From TMED23 sp964639965 (GTDB lineage: Bacteria; Pseudomonadota; Alphaproteobacteria; Rhodospirillales; UBA2165): DNA of 10,476 bases. The notes under the pieces were generated by a model. That model did not search any database. It was not told the origin of the DNA and worked only from the letters and a program-made list of their open reading frames with translations. The translations under genes were made by a program, and so were the position numbers. Positions 1-6,079 of the stretch are shown here, piece by piece. Numbering within the stretch: the first letter of the stretch is position 1; every line of letters begins with the position of its first letter. The DNA lies in assembly GCA_964639965.1 (NCBI GenBank), contig CAZXGI010000081.1, positions 1 through 10,476 of the forward strand, given 5' to 3'.

Positions 1-2
1 TA

Positions 3-296
3 CAAAATTGGGGTATTTTATTCAGTATTTATGTGCTGTTGTATGTTCTAATCGGTGGAACCCAAACACCTTGGGGGCCTTTGGTAGGCGCTACGTTTTT
101 TACATTTGTGCCAGAATTATTGAGAACAGTTGGTGAAACAACGGGAATTGAACTTTTAACTGAACTTCGATTTGCTGCTTTCGGTGTAATAATAGTCGGA
201 ATGATGGTTCTAAGGCCGGAAGGTATCATGACAAGAACGTTTTTAGAGCTTTTATTCAGAAAAACTCCAGCTAACCAAAAGCCGGGATTAGGATGA
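3..296 (+). CDS. livM: Branched-chain-type ABC transporter permease, C-terminal part (LivM-like)
   Basis: Partial gene entering from the left edge; the frame is open from base 3 and ends at TGA 294-296, so about 97 C-terminal residues are visible. It is an inner-membrane permease of the HAAT (Liv) ABC importer family. What can be seen is a hydrophobic stretch at the edge, a GGTQTPWGPLVGA motif, the sequence FVPELLR, and a last hydrophobic segment ending in LRPEGIM. That order (GG..T..GP..GA, PE.LR, final helix, P.G) is characteristic of LivM C-termini. The stop overlaps the next start (ATGA at 293-296), implying translational coupling to the ATPase gene. The GTG at 33 is internal to the permease and should not be taken as a start. 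The substrate cannot be read from this fragment. Confidence 0.9.
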   Translation, partial: QNWGILFSIYVLLYVLIGGTQTPWGPLVGATFFTFVPELLRTVGETTGIELLTELRFAAFGVIIVGMMVLRPEGIMTRTFLELLFRKTPANQKPGLG

Positions 297-1060
297 GACC
301 AATGTCCGACGTACTTGAATTTTCTTCAGTCGATAAAAGCTTCGGCGGTCTTAAGGTAATAGATGATGTTTCATTTAATATTGAGATTGGCAGTCGTTCA
401 GCACTAATCGGGCCAAATGGTGCGGGAAAAACTACCATTTTCAATTTATTAAGTGGCATATATGAGGTCGATAACGGAACAATTACCTTGGATAATATTG
501 ATATAACTTCCGTCCCCGCCCGAAAACGTGTTGATTTAGGAATGTCACGCAGTTTCCAAAATATTAGATTAATGCCACATTTAAGTACGGTAGAAAACGT
601 AATGCTTGGGCAACATCACCTTGCTGATACTTTTACAGAAATGTTTTCTCCATTAGGCTTTTTTTCAAAGAACCCATGGGCAAAAAAAGCTGAAAAAGCT
701 CTAGTCGATGCTGGATTGGAAACATTCCCAGGGCAAGTCGTTTCAGAACTGCCATATGGCATTCAAAAACGTATCGAAGTTGTTCGAGCATTGATGTCTA
801 ACCCAAAATTGCTTTTGCTGGACGAACCCGCCGCGGGGCTAAATGCAGTCGAAACTAAAGAACTTCAAAAATTATTAGAAAAAGTATCAAACTCGGGAAC
901 AACTCTTCTAGTTGTAGAACATGATATGAATTTTGTTAGGAATCTTTGTCAAAATGTTATCGTACTTAATTTTGGCAGGAAAATTTTTGAAGGAACCCCT
1001 AATGAAGTAGCTAAAGACTCGCAGGTACTAGAAGCCTATTTAGGGGGAGATGAAACATAA
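293..1060 (+). CDS. livG: Branched-chain-type ABC transporter ATP-binding protein (LivG-like)
   Basis: 255-residue cytoplasmic ATPase that powers the Liv-type importer, of usual LivG length. Walker A is GPNGAGKT at residues 40-47, the Q-loop glutamine is Q89 in SRSFQNIRL, Walker B with catalytic glutamate is LLLLDEP (D177, E178), and the switch histidine is H210 in VVEHDM. DEPAAGLN after Walker B and the long insert around residues 107-130 are LivG hallmarks. The ABC signature reads LPYGIQKR (153-160) instead of LSGGQ; proline at the serine position is, to my knowledge, seen in a subset of LivG proteins. The ATG at 293 overlaps the upstream stop; an in-frame ATG at 302 is a possible alternative start. 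The stop at 1058-1060 shares one base with the livF start (TAATG). Confidence 0.95.
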   Translation: MRPMSDVLEFSSVDKSFGGLKVIDDVSFNIEIGSRSALIGPNGAGKTTIFNLLSGIYEVDNGTITLDNIDITSVPARKRVDLGMSRSFQNIRLMPHLSTVENVMLGQHHLADTFTEMFSPLGFFSKNPWAKKAEKALVDAGLETFPGQVVSELPYGIQKRIEVVRALMSNPKLLLLDEPAAGLNAVETKELQKLLEKVSNSGTTLLVVEHDMNFVRNLCQNVIVLNFGRKIFEGTPNEVAKDSQVLEAYLGGDET

Positions 1061-1767
1061 TGCTCTTGGATTTAAATAGTATAAATGTGCGGTACGGCCG
1101 CAACCATGCTGTCAAAAATGCTTCGTTAAATATCTCAAAAGGCGAGATTGTAACAGTGTTGGGAGCCAATGGAGCAGGCAAAAGTTCTCTCCTCAAAGCG
1201 ATCCAAGGAACAGTCCGTCTATCAGACGGTAACATCAAGTTTAATGACCAAGATATTGACCGTTGGAGTGCGCCAAAGCGAGTCAAAAGCGGGCTCGTCA
1301 TGGTCCCAGAAGGACGCCAGATATTTATTAGTATGACTGTAGAAGAGAATTTGCTAATGGGAGCTTATACGCGGAATGACAAGGATATAAGTGATGAAAT
1401 AGAGATAATTTTCGGACGCTTCCCAAATCTTCAAGAACGAAGGAACATGTCTGCATCTGTTCTATCAGGAGGGGAACAGCAAATGCTAGCTATTGGCCGT
1501 GCCCTATTGGCAAAACCAACAATCATGATGCTTGATGAACCGTCATTAGGGTTAAGCCCAATTTTAGTAAAACAACTTTTTGAATTGATTAAACTGATAA
1601 ATAGCGAAGGTCTTAGTATCCTACTTGTTGAACAAAACACCCATATGGCACTACAGTACGCTGACCGAGGTTATGTTCTAGAGCTAGGGAGCATTGTAGC
1701 CTCTGGAAAACCAGAAGAATTGCTAGCTGATGAAAAATTGGCAGAAGCCTATTTGGGGGGTGGATAA
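1060..1767 (+). CDS. livF: Branched-chain-type ABC transporter ATP-binding protein (LivF-like)
   Basis: 235-residue second ATPase of the same importer, expected to pair with the LivG-like protein on the membrane subunits. Walker A is GANGAGKS (35-42), the VPEGRQIF motif lies at 82-89 with E84 at the Q-loop region, the signature is a canonical LSGGEQQ (135-141), and Walker B is IMMLDEP (D159, E160). The usual switch histidine is replaced by glutamine in VEQN (Q192), which is normal for LivF. DEPSLGLSP after Walker B is also typical of LivF. The C-terminal half contains YADRGYVLELG, another LivF feature. Translation is coupled to livG through a TAATG overlap. The next gene starts 80 bases downstream, so the binding protein may be read from the same transcript or partly from an internal promoter that I could not identify. 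Confidence 0.96.
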   Translation: MLLDLNSINVRYGRNHAVKNASLNISKGEIVTVLGANGAGKSSLLKAIQGTVRLSDGNIKFNDQDIDRWSAPKRVKSGLVMVPEGRQIFISMTVEENLLMGAYTRNDKDISDEIEIIFGRFPNLQERRNMSASVLSGGEQQMLAIGRALLAKPTIMMLDEPSLGLSPILVKQLFELIKLINSEGLSILLVEQNTHMALQYADRGYVLELGSIVASGKPEELLADEKLAEAYLGGG

Positions 1768-1831
1768 ACCACTAATTTTAGTTCATCTTACACTCAATGG
1801 AGAATTATTAACCCATTATCAAACTAATTAG

Positions 1832-1839
1832 AAAGGGAG
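1832..1839 (+). promoter_or_regulatory. Ribosome binding site of the livK-like gene
   Basis: AAAGGGAG lies 8 bases before the ATG at 1848. It is a good Shine-Dalgarno match and fixes the start that gives an intact signal peptide. The two ATPase genes instead use stop/start overlaps, so this stronger site fits the higher output usually needed for a binding protein. Confidence 0.7.
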
Positions 1840-1847
1840 TAACCATA

Positions 1848-3029
1848 ATGAAATTGTTTTTTTCAACTTTAGCAGCCAGTGTGATGCTGACAACTCTAGC
1901 TTTCCAAGCTAATGCAGGTCAAATCGTACTTGGTGCTTCTATGGCAAAAACAGGGCCATATTCAACTACGGCACGCACCTCCGAAACAGCAATTGATATT
2001 GCCGTTCAAGAGATTAATGCATCTGGTGGCATAAATGGGATGAAAATAAAGCTCGTAAAATACGACACTGGAGGTGATCCGAAGCAAGCTAGAGTAGCTG
2101 TTAAGCGTTTTGCACAAGATGACAAAGCATTGGCTGTTATCGGACCGTTCTCGTCGGGAGAAGCTCGTGTAGCGTTCCCTGCTGGTGAACGCCTTGGTAT
2201 AGTACAAATCCCCAATGCTTCGTCCGGCCCAAAACTAGCGGATAAATTTTCGTACGCTTACCGTTTAACTCTTGGTGAATGGCCGCAATTTATGAGATTA
2301 GTATCAAGCATGAAGCGCAAGAATCTAAAACATAAAACCGCAAGAATCGTTTATGTCAGTGATGAATTCATTTCCAAAATCGTCGGAACCGTAATTATGC
2401 CTAAGATTTTCGGAATCCAGAAAATAAAGATCATTGGTGACCCTGTGAGTTTTCCAACAGCAGCTTTTGACATTGCCCCTCAAATTTCAAAAATTATGCA
2501 GAATCCTCCTGAAAATGTTGGCGTTGCTGGAATTGTTGAAGCAACAGTTAAGGCCGTAAAGGAATTACGTCGTCAAGGATATAAAGGACGAATAATTGGC
2601 TCAGGAATTTCGGCAGACCCGGATCTTGCTGGAAAGTTAGGGAAAGAAGGTGATGGCACACTTTACGCTTCGTGGTTCTGGAAAGACAGAGACGCTCGGT
2701 CAAAAAGTTTCACAGCAAAATTTAACGCTATGAACAAAAAGAGAGGGATAGTAAAAGCAAATCCTCACCATGTCGATGCCTCAGCTTACGATATCGTTTA
2801 TCTCTTAAAACAGGTAATGGAAAAAGCTGGCGTGACCGGAAAGGCGAGTAAATTAAAAGCAGAACGAACAGCTATCCGTGATACATTGAAAACGTTTAAA
2901 TTCAGTGGTGTTACTGGCAACGTTTGCTTTAACAAGTTTGGAGATGCTCAATTGCCAACATATGTTATGGAAATTGTAAATAGCGATGTTCGTATGATTG
3001 ATAGTCATCCATCAAAAAAATGTTCATAA
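1848..3029 (+). CDS. livK: ABC transporter periplasmic substrate-binding protein, Peripla_BP_6 type (LivK-like)
   Basis: 393-residue periplasmic ligand-binding protein that delivers substrate to the Liv-type importer. It has a classical Sec signal peptide: MK, a hydrophobic core from residue 3 to about 19, then ANA at 21-23 with likely cleavage before G24. The mature start QIVLGASMAKTG, the motifs INASGGINGMKIKL and AVIGPFSSGEA, and the C-terminal FSGVTGNV are typical of the type I leucine/isoleucine/valine-binding fold. Only two cysteines are present in the whole precursor, C360 and C392, both in the C-terminal segment, so a disulfide is plausible. The start is supported by AAAGGGAG at 1832-1839. 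It lies last in the block rather than first, as is common in alphaproteobacteria. The ligand could be a branched-chain amino acid, an amide or an aromatic acid; the family is broad and the sequence alone does not decide it. Confidence 0.93.
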   Translation: MKLFFSTLAASVMLTTLAFQANAGQIVLGASMAKTGPYSTTARTSETAIDIAVQEINASGGINGMKIKLVKYDTGGDPKQARVAVKRFAQDDKALAVIGPFSSGEARVAFPAGERLGIVQIPNASSGPKLADKFSYAYRLTLGEWPQFMRLVSSMKRKNLKHKTARIVYVSDEFISKIVGTVIMPKIFGIQKIKIIGDPVSFPTAAFDIAPQISKIMQNPPENVGVAGIVEATVKAVKELRRQGYKGRIIGSGISADPDLAGKLGKEGDGTLYASWFWKDRDARSKSFTAKFNAMNKKRGIVKANPHHVDASAYDIVYLLKQVMEKAGVTGKASKLKAERTAIRDTLKTFKFSGVTGNVCFNKFGDAQLPTYVMEIVNSDVRMIDSHPSKKCS

Positions 3030-3050
3030 AAAAGGATCTATGATCTATGG

Positions 3051-3081
3051 GAGGACGAACAAAGTTCGTCCTCTTTTTTTT
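3051..3081 (+). terminator. Intrinsic terminator after the livK-like gene
   Basis: GAGGACGAAC (3051-3060), loop AAA (3061-3063) and GTTCGTCCTC (3064-3073) form a perfect 10-bp stem, followed at once by eight T (3074-3081). It starts 21 bases after the livK stop. A T-tract follows only on the plus strand, so it should act in that direction and not for the converging minus-strand gene. A perfect tandem 7-mer, GATCTAT twice (3035-3048), sits just before the stem. Confidence 0.95.
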
Positions 3082-3403
3082 ACTGTAAACAATAAGCTAA
3101 AGTTATCTCAAATTGAGAAAGCGGAATCAGTTATACCAATTTCAATTACCAATGCCTAAAAGACGTATCAAGGTGCTCCATCATAATGGATAAAAATATC
3201 ACACCCAAATAATCTAATAGCTAAGTTTGAGTCCACATTTTCACTAGGAGCTTTATTGTTTTCTATATTTGAATTAACCAAACTTTTTATTAATATTGAT
3301 CAAGAGAGAGATCCCCATCCAAGGTATGAGCCGAAGAGCGTTGACTAATAATTTGATTTGAATACTCCTTTGGTTATATCCAACTTAAATAGACCTATGT
3401 CAT
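3082..3403. other. Convergent intergenic region without a clear gene
   Basis: About 320 AT-rich bases lie between the livK terminator and the stop of the dienelactone hydrolase gene. No RNA gene, insertion sequence or convincing terminator for the minus-strand gene was found. Small symmetric elements are present: TCTCAA-A-TTGAGA (3106-3118) and TTGATCAA (3296-3303). One plus-strand frame is open from 3187 to TAA 3346-3348; within it a TTG at 3256 follows AGGAG (3246-3250) by five bases and would give a 30-residue peptide ending in RDPHPRYEPKSVD. It resembles real coding sequence in composition but I do not recognise it, and it may be the tail of a decayed gene. Confidence 0.6.
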
Positions 3404-4084
3404 CTACATAGACTGGAAAATTTTTAGTGCGGCAGCACGCGATTTCATCGCCGCGTTTTCGTCATACCCTGATTTAGTCGGCATCGCAAAATTATGTCCA
3501 ATACCTGGGTAAACGTCGATATCTGTATTGGGAGTATTAGCATAAGCCTCTTTAATAGCATTAACCTCATCCATTGGAACAGCAGGATCATTTCCACCAA
3601 AATGATGGCTCATGGGGCAAGTAATATTATCGGTTTCATCTAAATGCTGCCCGATTGCGGTTCCGTGGAAAGAAGCCCCTGCATCGACGCTGAGCCTTGC
3701 CGCACTCAAATGGACATATCTCCCACCAAAACAAAATCCTAAAATCCCTACTTTACCATTACATTCCAGACGATTGCGTAAATCTCCTAACAAATCTTCG
3801 ATATCATCCATTCCTTGGTCGGGATCAAAATCCTGCATCCGGCCCTTAGCAACTTCCATATCCGCTGTCGGGCCAGAAACTTGCCTCCAAAATATATCTG
3901 GCACGGAAACCACAAATCCATCATTAGCCCAAGCATCCGCTAGCGCAATCATATCATCATCTATCCCAAATATAGCAGTAATGAGGAGAATACCGGGAAA
4001 AGGACCATCGCCGGCGGGCTTAGTTAAATAACCCCCAAATTTTTCTCCATCTCTAGTCATATATTCAATATTAAAACCTGGCAT
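3404..4084 (-). CDS. Dienelactone hydrolase family protein
   Basis: 226-residue cytoplasmic alpha/beta hydrolase of the dienelactone hydrolase (carboxymethylenebutenolidase) family, close to the usual length of about 230-240. Members open cyclic enol-lactones in ortho-cleavage aromatic degradation, though many homologues act on other esters. The triad is complete: nucleophile C118 in GFCFGG, D166 in GGNDPAVP and H197 in GIGHNF. The oxyanion-side motif reads TAIFGID (36-42) where characterised dienelactone hydrolases have QEIFG, so the glutamate that primes the cysteine is alanine (A37). The start ATG at 4082-4084 is fixed by AAGGAGG nine bases upstream. The gene is 218 bases from the preceding operon on the same strand, so it may be a separate unit. 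True dienelactone substrate specificity is uncertain because of the A37 change. Confidence 0.9.
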   Translation of the reverse strand: MPGFNIEYMTRDGEKFGGYLTKPAGDGPFPGILLITAIFGIDDDMIALADAWANDGFVVSVPDIFWRQVSGPTADMEVAKGRMQDFDPDQGMDDIEDLLGDLRNRLECNGKVGILGFCFGGRYVHLSAARLSVDAGASFHGTAIGQHLDETDNITCPMSHHFGGNDPAVPMDEVNAIKEAYANTPNTDIDVYPGIGHNFAMPTKSGYDENAAMKSRAAALKIFQSM

Positions 4085-4090
4085 GTCTAA

Positions 4091-4100
4091 CTTCCTCCTT
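4091..4100 (-). promoter_or_regulatory. Strong ribosome binding site of the dienelactone hydrolase gene
   Basis: Read on the minus strand this is AAGGAGGAAG, a near-complete anti-Shine-Dalgarno complement; its AGGAGG core ends nine bases before the ATG. It is the strongest such site in the window, which suggests independent, efficient translation of this gene. Confidence 0.75.
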
Positions 4101-4128
4101 AATAGAAATTACTGTGAGTTACGTTTGT

Positions 4129-4156
4129 TGTATAGTACATTCTTAACAAGTAACAA
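4129..4156 (-). promoter_or_regulatory. Possible sigma-70-type promoter for the dienelactone hydrolase gene
   Basis: On the minus strand TTGTTA (4151-4156) and TATACA (4129-4134) are separated by 16 bases, each matching four of six consensus positions. It would start transcription about 35-40 bases before the ATG. The 218-base gap to the upstream gene makes a separate promoter reasonable, but in AT-rich DNA such matches arise by chance. Confidence 0.3.
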
Positions 4157-4302
4157 TACTTCTTTAATCAAAGGAAAATAATAAATATGGTTCGTGGCTA
4201 GCTCAGGAATTAATAAGAAATTTGAACAAACCATATCCCTACAAAAACTTTAATCTGCAATGAAATATAAAGCTATCAATTTCATTTTTCATTTGAATTA
4301 TT

Positions 4303-5232
4303 TCACTCCGGCAGATGTTGCCGCCGAGTTCTGAAATCTATTCCTCCGTCAATCGCCCATTCAGTAAACATTTCATTCGACCGCTTAAAATTACGAGCCT
4401 CCCATTTATCAGTACAATAATCTTCGTCTGTAAAATATTCTGCCAAACCACCAGCAGGATTCTCAACGTACCAAAAATAAGCTGATGAAATCGGGTGCCG
4501 TCCAGGACCAATCTGAGTTTTCCAACCACAACGATCAATTTTAATACCGCCGCCAAAAACCTCATGAATATCTCTAACTGTATAAGCAACGTGATTAAGT
4601 CCTACTTTTTTATCCGGTGTTTCCAATATAAATAAACTATGATGACCACCAGGCGTAGAACACCTCATAAATGAACCGGCCCCTGGATATCGATCAGAAA
4701 CCGTAAAACCGAGAACATCTAGATAAAATTTTTCTACCCTTGCCAGATTAGAAACAAAGAATACAACATGCCCAATTTTTATTGGTTTGGCTTCGTCGTA
4801 AACAGTGCTGCGTTGATCACACCGTGCATCAGGTTTATCCCAGGTATTCATGGTAGACCCTTTAGCATTAACAATCTTACGTTGGGTAACGCGAAACGAA
4901 ACACTCAAACCATTAGGGTCAACACAACTCGGAAAACCATATAATTCTTTATATGTGTCATGACCCGAAATCTTTTTATTAATCTTGGCGAGATCTGTCT
5001 TATTCCTTACACCCCAGATGATATGACGTACTGTAGACCCCTCTTCAATCGGCTCAGGTAAGGAGGGATCTTTCTTATCGCAGAGCAATACTTCCGAACC
5101 GTCCATGGTCAAATATAAAGCCGAATTCTTTCCAACTGACTTCTTTTCTAAACCCCAATCATCAAAGAAATTAATGCACCGCTCAATATCTTCAACTCCA
5201 TGAATAATTTTATCTATGCCGGTGTAATTCAC
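4303..5232 (-). CDS. VOC-family type I extradiol dioxygenase-like protein
   Basis: 309-residue two-domain vicinal-oxygen-chelate protein resembling type I extradiol (catechol/2,3-dihydroxybiphenyl-type) ring-cleavage dioxygenases, which are about 290-310 residues. Domain 1 spans roughly residues 5-115 and domain 2 roughly 148-275. The catalytic domain keeps the Fe(II) triad: H155 in IGHVVFFV, H214 in LNHVAYTV and E265 in GLAEYF. Second-sphere residues also appear kept: H197/H198 in PGGHHSLF, and H246 plus Y252 in GPGRHPISSAYFWY. I chose the GTG at 5230-5232 because AAGGAG (5239-5244) sits six bases before it; a longer in-frame TTG at 5253 has no such site and would overlap the upstream gene. 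The gap to the aspartate dehydrogenase-like gene is 11 bases. It probably cleaves a catechol-like ring or related diol; the exact substrate is unknown. Confidence 0.88.
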   Translation of the reverse strand: MNYTGIDKIIHGVEDIERCINFFDDWGLEKKSVGKNSALYLTMDGSEVLLCDKKDPSLPEPIEEGSTVRHIIWGVRNKTDLAKINKKISGHDTYKELYGFPSCVDPNGLSVSFRVTQRKIVNAKGSTMNTWDKPDARCDQRSTVYDEAKPIKIGHVVFFVSNLARVEKFYLDVLGFTVSDRYPGAGSFMRCSTPGGHHSLFILETPDKKVGLNHVAYTVRDIHEVFGGGIKIDRCGWKTQIGPGRHPISSAYFWYVENPAGGLAEYFTDEDYCTDKWEARNFKRSNEMFTEWAIDGGIDFRTRRQHLPE

Positions 5233-5238
5233 TAAACA

Positions 5239-5244
5239 CTCCTT
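5239..5244 (-). promoter_or_regulatory. Ribosome binding site deciding the VOC gene start
   Basis: AAGGAG on the minus strand, abutting the TAA of the upstream gene and six bases before GTG 5232-5230. It favours the GTG over the upstream TTG at 5253, which would place this site inside the coding region. Confidence 0.65.
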
Positions 5245-6044
5245 TAAATACAAACGCCCCGAACACGATTTTTAAGTGCCCGCACAGCACTATAGGCAGT
5301 CAAAGCTGATGACTTTGGGTTACTAAGAAGAGGATTGCCAGCAATCTCAACGTTGAGTTGACCAAATGAGCCTAAGGCTTCAATGTGGTGGGTATTTCGC
5401 TCAACACCAGGGTCGGCTATTAAGGTAACTTGTGTTTTATCAAAACCTATGCCAGCTAACGCTACGGTTGCAGCTACGTTAGCATTTTTTGGATATAAGC
5501 GAGCAGCTTCACTTGCTGAACCTTGGAAGATGGTAGTTGCTTCATTAATCGCCAAAAGATCAAAGTTTGTTTCGGCAGGACTACCTTGCCAGCTCTTTGG
5601 TGGTTTCCGTGAAGTATAAACTACTTCCTCCAGATTCTGGGATTTAGCCGCTGATAATGCATCTATACCGCCAACCGCACCAGACAAAATAACAAGTTGG
5701 GATTTACCGTTATTACTAGCTATTTGAAGGCGGTCGAACAACGCAGTATCTGCAAGAGCTCCTACAGAAATCACTCCAAAATCAATACCTTGCCCCAAGA
5801 AATATTCACCAAACTCGGAAACAGCCTCGTGGCTAGCACATTCAAGCACAAAATCGGGCATAGATTTTATGTCGTCAATTGATGAAATTATCTTAATACC
5901 TGTGCTAACGTCTTTTTTTGCCTTATTCTCCTTACCAGGACGCACCATTATTTGGCTAATACGGATATCGTTATCGTTCGACACCTTTTTTGTCACTTCA
6001 AGACCGATGGCACCACAACCGATAAGAAGTATATTTTCTTTCAT
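5244..6044 (-). CDS. L-aspartate dehydrogenase-like protein (NadX family)
   Basis: 266-residue NAD(P)-dependent dehydrogenase of the aspartate dehydrogenase family, of typical length. The N-terminus has the Rossmann motif LLIGCGAIG (G9, G11, G14). The family segments ECASHEAV (68-75), LSGAVGGIDAL (120-130), YTSRKPPKSW (143-152), QGSASEAARLYPKNANVAAT (174-193) and GVERNTHHIEA (213-223, H219/H220) are all present, so the active site looks intact. The family interconverts aspartate and iminoaspartate/oxaloacetate. Here it lies in a catabolic-looking operon rather than beside nadA/nadC, so it may serve a pathway-specific amino or imino acid rather than NAD synthesis; that is inference. The start ATG at 6042-6044 has a weak AGGA eight bases or so upstream. 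It is 35 bases after the TPP-enzyme gene and 11 before the VOC gene. Confidence 0.9.
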   Translation of the reverse strand: MKENILLIGCGAIGLEVTKKVSNDNDIRISQIMVRPGKENKAKKDVSTGIKIISSIDDIKSMPDFVLECASHEAVSEFGEYFLGQGIDFGVISVGALADTALFDRLQIASNNGKSQLVILSGAVGGIDALSAAKSQNLEEVVYTSRKPPKSWQGSPAETNFDLLAINEATTIFQGSASEAARLYPKNANVAATVALAGIGFDKTQVTLIADPGVERNTHHIEALGSFGQLNVEIAGNPLLSNPKSSALTAYSAVRALKNRVRGVCI

Positions 6045-6079
6045 TTTTTTATCCTAGAAATTCCTTGAATTCACAATTT

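Noticed and set aside
751..840. LivG signature LPYGIQ seen as an inactivating change from LSGGQ
   Set aside because: Walker A, Walker B glutamate and switch His are intact, and proline at this site is, as far as I recall, common in a subset of LivG proteins.
3106..3118. TCTCAA-A-TTGAGA palindrome as an operator or terminator
   Set aside because: Too short and without a T-tract or nearby promoter; such symmetry is expected by chance in AT-rich DNA.
3612..4031. 139-codon plus-strand open frame across the dienelactone hydrolase gene
   Set aside because: Antisense shadow: the opposite frame carries an intact catalytic triad and ribosome site, this one has no recognisable domain.
5233..5253. In-frame TTG start at 5253 extending the VOC protein by seven residues
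   Set aside because: It would overlap the upstream gene and put the AAGGAG site inside the coding region; GTG at 5232 has ideal spacing.
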